Of a DNA stretch of 64,000 nucleotides, positions 18,804 through 28,342 are shown in pieces. The position numbers and the translations under genes are program-made. The notes beneath the pieces were generated by a model, which saw only the letters and a program-made list of their open reading frames with translations, searched no databases and had not been told where the DNA came from. How positions within the stretch are numbered: position 1 is the stretch's first letter; the number at the start of each line of letters is the position of its first letter. This DNA comes from Rhizobium leguminosarum (GTDB lineage Bacteria > Pseudomonadota > Alphaproteobacteria > Rhizobiales > Rhizobiaceae): assembly GCF_017876795.1 (NCBI RefSeq), contig NZ_JAGIOR010000001.1:3250501-3314500 (forward strand), written 5' to 3'.

Positions 18804-20008
18804 ACGTCATACATCAAGCCTCGGCCGACCCGGCAGCCGCGAAGCGCAACTCCTGGATACTTACCGTTGCGCAGGCCTTCGGTGGCGCCAATGCTCCGAT
18901 CATCGTCTCGCTCGGCGGTCTGGTCGGACAGCATTTGTCAGCGGATCCCGATCTCGTCACCCTTCCCGTCAGCCTTCTCAGCCTTGGGCTGGCGCTCGGG
19001 ACGCTGCCTGCCGCCTGGGTGATGCGTCGGTTCGGACGCAAGCCCGGATATCTGCTGGGCTCGGCGATCGGCATGGTCTCGGGCCTGATCGCTGCACTGG
19101 GGATCGTGCTCTCCAGCTTCCTGGTCTTCTGCCTCGGCACCTGCCTTGCAGGTTTCTACTCCTCCTATGTTCAGAGCTACCGGTTCGCCGCGACCGACAA
19201 CGCCACCGGGTCGCAGAGCCATAAAGCGATCGCCCGGGTCATGGTCGGCGGCCTGGTCGCCGCGATTATTGGGCCGCAGCTCGTCATCTGGACGCGCGAC
19301 GCCCTTCCAGGAACGCCCTTCGCCGGGAGCTTTCTCAGCCAGGCCGTCCTTGCCGCCTTGGCGTTTCCGGTGCTGCTTTTTCTTCGCACATCGACGCCGC
19401 GGGCGGCTCATGCATCAGAAGGCGCCCCGGAACGGCCGCTTGTCCAGATCCTGACCTCGCCGCGCTATCTCCTCGCCATCGCAACCGGTGTCGTGTCCTA
19501 CGGGCTGATGACCTTCGTGATGACCGCGTCACCGATCGCGATGGTCGGGCATGGTCACTCGATCGACCAGGCCGCATTGGGGATCCAATGGCACATTCTC
19601 GCCATGTATGCCCCGAGCTTCGTCACCGGCCGCCTGATGGTGCGCTTCGGCAAGGAACGGGTCGCAGCCGTCGGTCTCCTTCTCATCGGCTGCTCGGCGG
19701 CCGTCGCGCTCTCCGGCTTCGACATCGCCCACTTCTGGCTCTCGCTGGTTCTGCTCGGGATCGGCTGGAACTTCGGCTTCATTGGCGCAACCGCCATGGT
19801 CGCCGACTGCCATACGCCGGCGGAACGCAGCAAGGTGCAGGGTGCAAACGATTTCCTGGTCTTTGGTACCGTCGCCTGCGCGTCCTTCTCGGCCGGGTCG
19901 CTTCTCCACAGTTCCGGCTGGGAGACGATCAACTGGATCGTGCTTCCGGCGGCCGCCCTGGTGCTGGTTCCCCTGGTCTGGCGGGCGGCGCGGCCCATCG
20001 CGATTTAG
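18800..20008 (+). CDS. MFS transporter
   Basis: 402 aa from MNVIHQASADPAAAKRN, with about 12 hydrophobic segments and the MFS loop motif WVMRRFGRKPGYLLGS between helices 2 and 3. I chose this ATG because it overlaps the stop of the preceding amine-oxidase remnant and because the longer upstream frame is not membrane-like. The substrate is unknown. Loss of the partner gene's 5' end, with its promoter, may have left this gene poorly expressed. Confidence 0.85.
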   Translation: MNVIHQASADPAAAKRNSWILTVAQAFGGANAPIIVSLGGLVGQHLSADPDLVTLPVSLLSLGLALGTLPAAWVMRRFGRKPGYLLGSAIGMVSGLIAALGIVLSSFLVFCLGTCLAGFYSSYVQSYRFAATDNATGSQSHKAIARVMVGGLVAAIIGPQLVIWTRDALPGTPFAGSFLSQAVLAALAFPVLLFLRTSTPRAAHASEGAPERPLVQILTSPRYLLAIATGVVSYGLMTFVMTASPIAMVGHGHSIDQAALGIQWHILAMYAPSFVTGRLMVRFGKERVAAVGLLLIGCSAAVALSGFDIAHFWLSLVLLGIGWNFGFIGATAMVADCHTPAERSKVQGANDFLVFGTVACASFSAGSLLHSSGWETINWIVLPAAALVLVPLVWRAARPIAI

Positions 20009-20069
20009 GCGCGCGCTCGAGCGACGGGCCGCGCAGCCGGAAGCCTGCCTGCGGGTTACGCCATGGCAA

Positions 20070-21578
20070 TCACTCGGGAAGACCGGCCTTTCGGTAACCA
20101 TCGACGAAATGCTCCAGCGTTCGAGCGTCGCGGAATGGCTCGGTCGTCGCCCAGTGGCGGATGGAAAAATGTGGGTTGGCGACGAGGAAGAGTTCGGTCT
20201 CGGCGCGCGCCTCGTCGAGCCGGCCAAGCTGGGCAAGGCTTGCCGCCAGGAAACGGCGTGAGCTTGTGCGATAGGTCTCGTCGCCGCGCAGGGTTTCGAC
20301 GGCGGCCTCATATTGCCCGGCCGCATATTGCGCCTGGCCGAGCGTCAGATAGTACCAGCTTGCCGGAAACGGGTTCAGCCGGAACGCTTTGCCAATATGC
20401 TCGAGACCCTCCCCGACCCGGCCGGCAAGGACGGTGATGTCGGATAGCGCCGCGAAAGTATCGGCCTCGTTCGGGTCGAGCTCGATCGCCTTGGCGAATT
20501 CCGCATCCGCCTCGGAGAATTCGCGCTCATAGGCAAGCAGGTAAGCCAGGACCCAGCGGCAGCCCGCATCGTTGGGATCGATCGCGACAGCCCTGCGTGC
20601 CAGTTGCAAAGCAAGTCTGCGGCGGGGTCCCGTCGGTCCGCCGCAGTGGACCCATCCCATCCAGTGGTTCATGGCAAGCCAGCGATAGGCCTCCGCATAA
20701 TCGGGGTCGAGGGAGACGGCGCGCGTCAGCATCAGATGCGCTTCCTCAGCCGCCTGCGGGGAATCGTCCATCAGCCTGCGCGCCCGCACGCAGAGATCGT
20801 AAGCCTCGAGGCTGCTTGGCCGATTGCGCGGCGGGGGTGCGCGCAGCCGCCCGAGCAGCGCCTCGACAATCTTGGCCGTCACCTCGTCCTGAACGGCAAA
20901 GATGTCGTCGAGGCTGCGATCGAGGCGTTCCGCCCATAGGTGAACGCCGCTGACGGCGTCGACCAGCTTGGCATTGATGCGGACTTGTCCTGCGGCGCGT
21001 CTTACGCTGCCCTCGAGCAGGTAGCGAACACCGAGCTCGGCGGCGATCTCTCGCACGCCAGCCGCCTTTCCCTTGTAGACGAAGGCCGAGTTGCGGGCGA
21101 TGACGAACAGGCCCGGCATTCTGGAGAGGTCGGTAATCAGGTCTTCGGTCAGCCCATCGGCGAAGGATTCCTGCTCGGGATCGTTGCTGATGTTGATGAA
21201 GGGCAGCACTGCGACCGATGGCCTGTCGGGCAGCGGCAGGGTTTTTCGCTGGATGCCGCGGAGCTGATTTATGGCTCCGGTGAAGCGGTAGCCGACGCGC
21301 GGAACCGTGGCAATCCACTCGCCGCCATCAGCAGCCGCTCCAAGCAGCTTTCGCAGCTGGGCGATCTGGACGGTGAGGTTGCCTTCCTCGACCGCCCTGC
21401 CCGGCCAGGCCGCGTCCATCAGCTGGGCCTTGCCGAGGATTTCGCCGGGCTGCTCGACGAGCGCCGCAAGCAGTTTCAGCCCGCGGTGGCCGACGGCAAC
21501 GGGATCATCATTCCGAAGGAGCGTTCCCGCAGCCGGATCAAGCACGAACGGACCAAAGGCAAAGCGCGATCCCTGCAT
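20070..21578 (-). CDS. OmpR-type winged-helix regulator with TolB-like and TPR domains
   Basis: 502 aa. Residues 5-105 form a DNA-binding winged helix like that of CadC (GHRGLKLLAALVEQPGEIL, VEEGNLTVQIAQLRKLLG, VPRVGYRF). A TolB-N/adenylate-cyclase-associated domain follows (RPSVAVLPFINIS, FADGLTEDLITDLSRM, YLLEGSVRR), then TPR repeats to the C terminus. No receiver domain or membrane segment is evident, so it is probably a one-component regulator. The neighbouring ureohydrolase lies 65 nt upstream in the same direction. Confidence 0.85.
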   Translation of the reverse strand: MQGSRFAFGPFVLDPAAGTLLRNDDPVAVGHRGLKLLAALVEQPGEILGKAQLMDAAWPGRAVEEGNLTVQIAQLRKLLGAAADGGEWIATVPRVGYRFTGAINQLRGIQRKTLPLPDRPSVAVLPFINISNDPEQESFADGLTEDLITDLSRMPGLFVIARNSAFVYKGKAAGVREIAAELGVRYLLEGSVRRAAGQVRINAKLVDAVSGVHLWAERLDRSLDDIFAVQDEVTAKIVEALLGRLRAPPPRNRPSSLEAYDLCVRARRLMDDSPQAAEEAHLMLTRAVSLDPDYAEAYRWLAMNHWMGWVHCGGPTGPRRRLALQLARRAVAIDPNDAGCRWVLAYLLAYEREFSEADAEFAKAIELDPNEADTFAALSDITVLAGRVGEGLEHIGKAFRLNPFPASWYYLTLGQAQYAAGQYEAAVETLRGDETYRTSSRRFLAASLAQLGRLDEARAETELFLVANPHFSIRHWATTEPFRDARTLEHFVDGYRKAGLPE

Positions 21579-21642
21579 AGGCGCATCCTAGAGACTTTAA
21601 AGCTTGGATGAAACTGCACGGCTTGCAGCAAGAAGCAGGAAT

Positions 21643-22554
21643 TCAGGCTTGCCGGACGATGGCGCCGATCGCATTGACGAGAAGCCGTGCGGCGGTGAGC
21701 GCCGACAGGCCGCCAATGTCAGCCGGAGGATAGAGTTCGACCAGGTCGAATCCCGCGATCCTCGCCCGCCTGCCGAGGCCGGCGATCAGGTCGATCATCT
21801 GCAAATAGGTGAGGCCACCAGGGGTACGCGCCGCCACGCCAGGCATGATGCCGGGATCGATGCTGTCGCAATCAAGGGTGACGACGACCTGCGCTCCTTC
21901 CGGAATATGCCGGAGGGCGACGCCGACGCCCTGGCTATGAACCTCGCGAGCGGTCACAAAACAGCTGCCATAGCGCTGCGCCGCTTCCGTGTCGGCGGTG
22001 CGCGCGCTGCCGACGCTGCGCAGGCCGACTTGCACCATGCCGGCGACATGCGGCATCTCGCTCGCCCGGCGCATCGGGCTTGAATAGCCGTGGTGTTCAC
22101 CATGGACCTCGTCGCGCCAATCGATATGGGCGTCGATCTGCAGGACCCAGACCGGCCCTTGCGCCCCAAAGCCGGCGAGGAAGGGAATGGTCACGGAACA
22201 ATCGCCGCCAAGCAGGATCGGTATGGCCGGCAATGCCAATACCTCACGCGTCTTCGCCTCGATCCGAGCCCGGTTGCCGATATTGTCGTGCATAGTGGTC
22301 TCGACATCGCCGGCGTCGATGCATGAGATCGGCTTGCCGTCGAACAGCGGCCCGCCGAGATCGAAATCCCAGTGCTCGACGAGCGGGGCATCGTCTTGGC
22401 TTGCAGCACGGATGGCGCCGGCGGCCAAGGCATGACCGCTGCTGTCCTTGCCGGAATAGGTGCTGCCATGGGCGGCGGCGAAGATCACGGCGCGGGGCAA
22501 ACGCCCATTGTCGAGGCGATTGGGAAGGCCGAGAAAGTGAGGCGAGGCGGTCAT
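21643..22554 (-). CDS. Ureohydrolase (arginase/agmatinase) family protein with GGDC motif
   Basis: 303 aa. The ureohydrolase metal motifs are DAHID (Asp141, His143, Asp145) and TLDCDSIDPGIMPG, but the first is GGDCS: Cys119 replaces the His that normally binds Mn-A in GGDHS. It is otherwise full length with a normal C terminus (FDLVELYPPAD). The substrate may be a guanidino or formimino compound, and the Cys may alter metal choice. It stands divergent from an MFS transporter at 22719, whose product may carry the substrate or product. It is clearly different from the canonical agmatinase-like enzyme at 9991. Confidence 0.82.
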   Translation of the reverse strand: MTASPHFLGLPNRLDNGRLPRAVIFAAAHGSTYSGKDSSGHALAAGAIRAASQDDAPLVEHWDFDLGGPLFDGKPISCIDAGDVETTMHDNIGNRARIEAKTREVLALPAIPILLGGDCSVTIPFLAGFGAQGPVWVLQIDAHIDWRDEVHGEHHGYSSPMRRASEMPHVAGMVQVGLRSVGSARTADTEAAQRYGSCFVTAREVHSQGVGVALRHIPEGAQVVVTLDCDSIDPGIMPGVAARTPGGLTYLQMIDLIAGLGRRARIAGFDLVELYPPADIGGLSALTAARLLVNAIGAIVRQA

Positions 22555-22718
22555 TTCCTGATGGTCCCGAGTTCGATCCCGACCTTTTTAGCCGCTTTGG
22601 AAATTTTTGAGAACTTTTTGGGTGGGCTTAATTACCACGTTCGTCATATCCGGCAGAATTCATCTTCTTGAGCCGAAGGGCTCCATGTTCTGAAAACACA
22701 CGGTCTGACGAGGACATC

Positions 22719-23885
22719 ATGACTGCCGAAGACATCCTATCATCGAGCGAGGCCCGTATCCCATGGGCGGCGATGGCGGGGATCATCGCGACCGTTACGG
22801 TATTCGCCGTGGCGCAGGGGCTGACCTATCCGCTGCTGAGCTTCATCCTGGAGCGGCGGGGAACGACATCGGGCCTGATCGGCCTGTCTGCGGCAATGAC
22901 GCCGCTGGGTTTCATTGTATCGGCACGCTTCATTCCGGCGCTCTCGCGGCGCCTGGGCGGAGCGCGGCTGGCGATCCTGTGTTCGATCCTCGCCGCCCTC
23001 AGCCTGACTGCGATTGGCTGGACGCAGGACCTTTGGGCCTGGATGCCGTTGCGCTTCCTGCTTGGCGTTTTTGCCAATCCGCTATATGTGATCAGCGAGA
23101 CGTGGCTGATCTCGATCACTCCGGCGCCGCGGCGCGGCCGCATCATGGGCCTTTATTCATCGATCGTTTCGGCTGGCTTTGCCATCGGCCCGCTATCGCT
23201 CGGCCTGACCGGCACGAAGGGTTGGCCGCCCTTCGTGATCGGTATCGCGGCCTTCCTCGCCTGCGGCTTCATCGTGCTGGCGGTCGCACCACGCGTGCCA
23301 AAGATATCCGGTGAAGGCGAGGCAACGTCGCTCGGTGGCTTCTTCGCACTGGCGCCGCTGCTGTTGTCTGCCGTTTTCACGGCTGCCGCCTTCGAGCAGA
23401 TCCTGCTTTCGCTGTTTGCGGTCTATGGCGCGGCACTCGGCAGCGCCGAGGGACGCATCGCTTCGCTCATTACCTGTTTCATCGCCGGCAATGCCGTGCT
23501 GCAAATCCTGCTCGGGCGCGTAGCCGAACGGTTCGGCTCGAAGCGGACCATGTCATTCTGCGTCCTGGCTTGCCTTGCCGGCTGCCTGCTGCTGTCGCTG
23601 GTCTTCAACACATGGCTGATCTGGCCGCTGGTTTTCGTCTGGGGTGGCGTCTCGTTCGGGATCTACACCATGTCGCTGATTCAGCTCGGTGAACGTTTCA
23701 CCGACCAGGCCCTGATCGCCGGCAACGCAGCCTTCGCCTTTGCATGGGGCATCGGCGGCCTGGTGGGCTCGCCCGCGGCAGGATTGGCGATGCAACTGAC
23801 CGGGCATCAAGGATTGCCGATGTCCCTTGGCCTGCTCAGCTTTGTCCTGGCGGTGTTTCTGATGGCCGGGAGACGGCCGGGCTGA
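22719..23885 (+). CDS. MFS transporter
   Basis: 388 aa beginning MTAEDILSSSEARIPWAAM, with about 12 membrane segments, the FIPALSRRLGGARLAILCS loop and GRIMGLYSSIVSAGFAIGP in helix 5. ACGAGGA lies upstream of this ATG, and the longer upstream frame has no support. It is divergent from the GGDC-type ureohydrolase, with about 165 nt between them. The substrate is unknown. Confidence 0.85.
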   Translation: MTAEDILSSSEARIPWAAMAGIIATVTVFAVAQGLTYPLLSFILERRGTTSGLIGLSAAMTPLGFIVSARFIPALSRRLGGARLAILCSILAALSLTAIGWTQDLWAWMPLRFLLGVFANPLYVISETWLISITPAPRRGRIMGLYSSIVSAGFAIGPLSLGLTGTKGWPPFVIGIAAFLACGFIVLAVAPRVPKISGEGEATSLGGFFALAPLLLSAVFTAAAFEQILLSLFAVYGAALGSAEGRIASLITCFIAGNAVLQILLGRVAERFGSKRTMSFCVLACLAGCLLLSLVFNTWLIWPLVFVWGGVSFGIYTMSLIQLGERFTDQALIAGNAAFAFAWGIGGLVGSPAAGLAMQLTGHQGLPMSLGLLSFVLAVFLMAGRRPG

Positions 23886-23973
23886 CGGAACACTGCCTCT
23901 TGCCACTGCGAAAACGAGCCTCTTTTACGGGTGCTGAACCCCTACCCTCGAATTTCCGTGATTGAGTGAAATA

Positions 23974-23991
23974 TATATAACGTGTTATATA
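23974..23991. promoter_or_regulatory. Palindromic operator candidate upstream of marR-like gene
   Basis: TATATAAC-GT-GTTATATA, two 8-bp arms with a 2-bp spacer, lies 8 nt upstream of the first ATG of the MarR-type gene in AT-rich DNA. MarR proteins bind 16-20 bp palindromes at their own promoters, so autoregulation is likely. Confidence 0.65.
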
Positions 23992-23998
23992 ACGCTCC

Positions 23999-24511
23999 AT
24001 GCAATTGGGAGAACGAGACATGGTCGAGGATGTGGTTCGAACGCTCGGTTTTCTGTGCATGGGCAGCCGGTTGCGGCGTATTGGAGAGAGGCTGCAGGCC
24101 GATACGCAGCAGGTCATCGACGAGGCCGGTCTCAGCATTCAGGCGGGCCAATATCCATTTTTGGCAGCGATCGACCGGGCTGGGCCGCTGACGATCGGCG
24201 AGCTTGCGCAGGCGGTCGGAATCACCCAGCCCGGCGCAACGCGCACCACCGGCCAGCTTCTCGAACTCGGCTTCGTCGATATGCAGCCGGCCCCGGACGA
24301 TCAGCGCCGCAGACTGGTCTCGCTGACCGCTAGGGGACAGGACCTCGTCGATCATTCGAAGAAAGTGATCTGGCCGCGCATCGCTGCCGCCGTTGCGGAT
24401 CTCTGCGGCGAACTCGACGGGCCGATTCTGGAACAGCTCGCAGCCATCGAGGACGGGCTTGCGGCGGTGCCGCTTGCGCGCCGGAACGCCGTCAAGGAGG
24501 AAGAAGCATGA
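23999..24511 (+). CDS. MarR family transcriptional regulator
   Basis: 170 aa. A winged-helix MarR domain spans about 40-130: GPLTIGELAQAVGITQPGATR recognition region and the wing PDDQRRRLVSLTARGQ. A second ATG at 24019 with GAGAACGAGA upstream could be the start. It overlaps the GNAT gene (ATGA), so both are made together, and it probably controls the pair through the adjacent palindrome. Confidence 0.88.
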   Translation: MQLGERDMVEDVVRTLGFLCMGSRLRRIGERLQADTQQVIDEAGLSIQAGQYPFLAAIDRAGPLTIGELAQAVGITQPGATRTTGQLLELGFVDMQPAPDDQRRRLVSLTARGQDLVDHSKKVIWPRIAAAVADLCGELDGPILEQLAAIEDGLAAVPLARRNAVKEEEA

Positions 24512-25188
24512 CCCATATCCTCGACCGACCGATCTGGACCGCGCTTGAGACCGCGCATGCCGGGCTTGCGGAGGGGAACGAAAACGCGCGGCGATACCCA
24601 CCATCGATCGTCTCCTTCGCCGCCTCCGCTGACGATAGGCCCGAAAGTCTCGACGCCCTCGAGAACCTGCCTTCGCAGGAGGAGAGCATGATCCTCGTCG
24701 AAGCCGGGCCGATCGCCATTCCAGCGGGCCTTGCGATCGTCACGGAGGCACCGTTGGTCCAGATGATTGCCGAGCGGCCGCATGCGAAAATTTCGGATTC
24801 CTGCATCGAGATGCTGACGGAGGCCGACGCCGCCGACATGCTGGCTTTGGCGACACTGACCAAACCCGGGCCGTTCACTCTGCGCGCCCAGAGCCTGGGC
24901 AGCTTCTGGGGCATCAGAAGCGACGGACGGCTGGTGGCGATGGCCGGGCAGCGGATGCGGCAGACCGGTTTCATCGAGCTCAGCGGGCTCTGCGCCCATC
25001 CCGATTTCCAGGGGCGCGGCCTTGGCACCCTGCTCTTCCGCTTCGTTGCCGGCGAAATCGCATCAGGCGGCGATACCGCATATCTGCATGCCTATGCGGC
25101 AAACACATCCGCCATTTCCCTCTATCTCGCGCTCGGCTTTACGCTTCGCGCGGAGATGAATATGCGCGTGGTCAAACGCCGCTCATGA
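24508..25188 (+). CDS. GNAT family N-acetyltransferase
   Basis: 226 aa. The C-terminal half is a GNAT fold with the acetyl-CoA motif A HPDFQGRGLGTLLFRFV near residues 166-182 and the motif B region ANTSAISLYLALGF. The N-terminal 90 residues are less conserved. Its start overlaps the marR-like stop. Such MarR-GNAT pairs often form small detoxification units; the acceptor is unknown. Confidence 0.85.
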   Translation: MTHILDRPIWTALETAHAGLAEGNENARRYPPSIVSFAASADDRPESLDALENLPSQEESMILVEAGPIAIPAGLAIVTEAPLVQMIAERPHAKISDSCIEMLTEADAADMLALATLTKPGPFTLRAQSLGSFWGIRSDGRLVAMAGQRMRQTGFIELSGLCAHPDFQGRGLGTLLFRFVAGEIASGGDTAYLHAYAANTSAISLYLALGFTLRAEMNMRVVKRRS

Positions 25189-25301
25189 GCAATAGCATTA
25201 CGGCGCGGCGCCTCTTCCGCCGGCTGCGCGGGACGATGCCTCGTCGCCGGCGCCCGTTGATCTATCTCGGACCCGCGAGCCGAGATCGGACGGCCGGCCC
25301 G

Positions 25302-28145
25302 CTATCTTACCGCCGCCGGCAGCACTTCGAATTTCCAGAATTTTTCCGGGCCGAAATAGGTCTTGGCAAAATCGCGGATATCGCCGGCGGTGACCTTGTC
25401 GTAGCCGCTGAGATTGTCGCGTATCCGATCTAAACGGCGCGCATCCGTCTGAGCGCCGTGCAGATATTCAACCCAATATTCGTTGCTCTGCCGCTGATGC
25501 TTCAGTGTCTCGATGATAGGTTCCCGCGCACGCGCGAATTCATCCGGGGAGACATCCTGCGACCGCAGGTCATTGGCGATCTCGTCGACAAGTGCATAAA
25601 AGCGCGCAATCTTTGCCGGGGCCGTCTCGACATAGAAAAACGCGTAGCCATAGCCGGGGACTTCTCTTGACAGATTAGCATCGCCCTCCAAGGCGTAGCT
25701 TGCGCCTTCGCTAATACGAAACTGGTCGATCAGCCTGTTTTGGAAAATCTGGGTGGCAATATTGGCGGTGAAGGACCGCGGCAGATCGGAGAGCAAATCG
25801 CCGATCGGAGCCCCTACCGCGGCGGCGGCGTTGTCTGCCCTGCCGCTATGGGTCAGCAAAACGGGCTTCTCGTTCGCCGCTGGAAAACGCACGTCGCCCC
25901 GATCATTGCTCGGCCCCGCCTCTGGGCGCGGCGGCAAAGCACCGAAGGTTTCAGCTGTCAGCCGGATTGCGTCGTCCACCGTGACGTCGCCAACGATGGT
26001 GATATCGATCGGGCCGCTGGAAACCATAGGCCGGAACACCGCCTTGAAATCGCCTGGCTTGGCAGCGGACAACTCAGCGCGATCAGGGAAGGTCCAGCGC
26101 GGATCGCCGGAATGCACGAGACCTGCGAAATCACGGCTGACAACGCCGCCGGGGGTCGCCTGATACTGATCGAGGCCACTCAAATAGGCTTGTTGCACAC
26201 GTTTGAATGCCTCGGGGCGGTACGCCGGATCCGAGGTATATGCCGTCATCAGCTGCAATTGCGTCACAAGATCTTCAGTCCGTGTACGACCGTCGAACTG
26301 CAAGGAGCTGTCGCCGACCGAGAAGTCGATGCCGACGATGTTGGCGGTCAGCGCTTTCTGTACATCCTGGTAATCCATGGCCCTCACGCCGGACAGCGCG
26401 ACCGCCGGGGATGCCCAGATCGGCGCGGCACGGTCGTGCGGCAGATCCAGCCGACCACGGCCGATATCTTCGCGCACCAGCACTTCGTTGGCGCGCAGCT
26501 TGGTCGGCTTGACGGTAAGCCGCACGCCGTTGGAAAAGCGCACCATGGTCAAGCCGAGATCGTCGACGGCGCGGCGTTCGACCACAGCCCCCGGCTCACC
26601 GAAATGGGTGTAGGGCCACGCGACGTCAGCCGCACTGGCTGGCGCCGAGACGGCAATAGCCTTTGAAGCGTCATAGGCTTGGCGTACCGCATCGGCTCCA
26701 GCCTGCGGTGATTGGGCCGTCTGTAGCACGACCTGCGGGCCGTTCCCGGAGAAAGCACGTTGCAGGGCCTGATTGACCTCGGCCGCCGTGACGCCGTTCG
26801 TCATCGTCTCGAACAGTGATAGATCCTGGGCAGGCGACGTGAAGACCTCATTGTCATCGACGCTGCTGGCCAGCGTGGACGCGATGTCGGTGGTCGTGCG
26901 CGTCTCGGCTCCAGCCACGGCAGCCTGGAGGGCCGAGCGATATTCGAGGATTTCGCGATCGATCTCAGCCTGCGCAACGCCGAACGCTTGGATGCGACGT
27001 TGTTCCTGGTCGATGGCGGTGAGCGCTGCCTGCCATTTGTCCGGCTCGGAATTCGCCGAGATCAGGACGACATGCGCGGAATCGAGGAGATCCTGGGAGC
27101 CGACACCCGCACTGATGAAAGGGGCATCCGCCTTGCTGGCGATCGTGCTCACCCGACGTTTGAGCACCATCAGGCCGAGATCTTCGACAAGCTCGGTGCG
27201 GCGCTTGGCGAAGGTGTCAGGTGCGGCGTCATAAGGACGCGTCCAGGCAATCTGTACGCTGGTCATGCCGCCGGGAACGACGAGGACGTCGGCGCTTTCG
27301 CCTTTTGTCTCCAGTGTGCCAAGGTCCGGTTTTGCAGGCGTCGGACCCTCGCCCTTCCAGTCGCCGAAGCGCTGCCGGATTTCGATTTCCATCGCGGCGG
27401 GGTCGATATCGCCCACCACCATCAGCGTTGCCCGATCGGGCCGGTAGTTGGCCCGGTAATAATCGCGGACGAGATCAACAGGCGCATTGCTGATGATGTC
27501 GGCTTTGCCGATCGGCGCGCGCATGGTCGCGCGTTGGCCGGCGAGCAAGGAATTCATGATTCCGAGCCCCGCGCGATACTGCGGCGTATCGCGCAGCCGC
27601 TCCTCCGACAGGATGACGCCGCGTTCGCGATCGAAGGCGCCGGCATCGAGGGTCAGTTCGCTTGCCGTCTCCCGCATCAGCATCAGGCCCGTCGAAACCG
27701 TGTCGGCATCGACCTCGGGAAGATCGAGCGCATAGACAGTCTCGTCATATGAAGTATGGGCGTTGGTGTCCGGTCCAAAGGCCAAACCCTTGCGCTGCAG
27801 GATACGGATGATCTCCCCTTCGGCGACATGCGTCAAACCTTTGAAGGCCATGTGCTCGAGAACATGCGCCAAGCCCTGCTGGTTGTCGTTTTCCTCAAGC
27901 GAGCCGGCGCCAATACGAAAGCGGATAGCTGCCTGTCCGGGCGGCGTGGCATTGCGCATGATCGCAAACCGCATACCGTTGGCGAGCGTGCCGAAATGAA
28001 CGTCGGAATCGGCCTGGAGATCACTTTGCGTCTGTGGCCAGGAGGTGGACAGGGTGTCCGCATAGGCCGGCGAGGCGAAGTTTGCGACAAGGGAGACGGT
28101 CGCGAGAAACCGCCAGGCGGCGGCGCATTCCATTTTGTGAGACAT
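25302..28145 (-). CDS. M16 family zinc metallopeptidase, exported
   Basis: About 947 aa from MSHKMECAAAWRFLATVSL, with a signal peptide ending at SPAYA. It has the inverted zinc motif HVLEH (His94, Glu97, His98) and a second, inactive M16-like half (from about residue 500), as in two-domain pitrilysin-type enzymes. The length suits periplasmic zinc proteases of this type. The start is uncertain: frames open to 28226, and ATGs at 28145 and 28133 both lead into the signal peptide. It is divergent from the LacI-type gene. It probably degrades peptides in the periplasm. Confidence 0.85.
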   Translation of the reverse strand: MSHKMECAAAWRFLATVSLVANFASPAYADTLSTSWPQTQSDLQADSDVHFGTLANGMRFAIMRNATPPGQAAIRFRIGAGSLEENDNQQGLAHVLEHMAFKGLTHVAEGEIIRILQRKGLAFGPDTNAHTSYDETVYALDLPEVDADTVSTGLMLMRETASELTLDAGAFDRERGVILSEERLRDTPQYRAGLGIMNSLLAGQRATMRAPIGKADIISNAPVDLVRDYYRANYRPDRATLMVVGDIDPAAMEIEIRQRFGDWKGEGPTPAKPDLGTLETKGESADVLVVPGGMTSVQIAWTRPYDAAPDTFAKRRTELVEDLGLMVLKRRVSTIASKADAPFISAGVGSQDLLDSAHVVLISANSEPDKWQAALTAIDQEQRRIQAFGVAQAEIDREILEYRSALQAAVAGAETRTTTDIASTLASSVDDNEVFTSPAQDLSLFETMTNGVTAAEVNQALQRAFSGNGPQVVLQTAQSPQAGADAVRQAYDASKAIAVSAPASAADVAWPYTHFGEPGAVVERRAVDDLGLTMVRFSNGVRLTVKPTKLRANEVLVREDIGRGRLDLPHDRAAPIWASPAVALSGVRAMDYQDVQKALTANIVGIDFSVGDSSLQFDGRTRTEDLVTQLQLMTAYTSDPAYRPEAFKRVQQAYLSGLDQYQATPGGVVSRDFAGLVHSGDPRWTFPDRAELSAAKPGDFKAVFRPMVSSGPIDITIVGDVTVDDAIRLTAETFGALPPRPEAGPSNDRGDVRFPAANEKPVLLTHSGRADNAAAAVGAPIGDLLSDLPRSFTANIATQIFQNRLIDQFRISEGASYALEGDANLSREVPGYGYAFFYVETAPAKIARFYALVDEIANDLRSQDVSPDEFARAREPIIETLKHQRQSNEYWVEYLHGAQTDARRLDRIRDNLSGYDKVTAGDIRDFAKTYFGPEKFWKFEVLPAAVR

Positions 28146-28342
28146 TATTGTCCAGGAGATGAGCATGAAAAGATGGGCAGCGTTGATCTGACTATTCCAC
28201 AGGTTGCATTTCGCTTCAACTTCCATGTGTGTGATTGGATAAGAAGCGAAAACTCGAACTAGCCGCCAGACCGAGTGTCAGACCAATGTCATCGAAGTCT
28301 CCTAATGGATTGCGCCTTATCTGTCACCAGGAGGCGTTTTCG

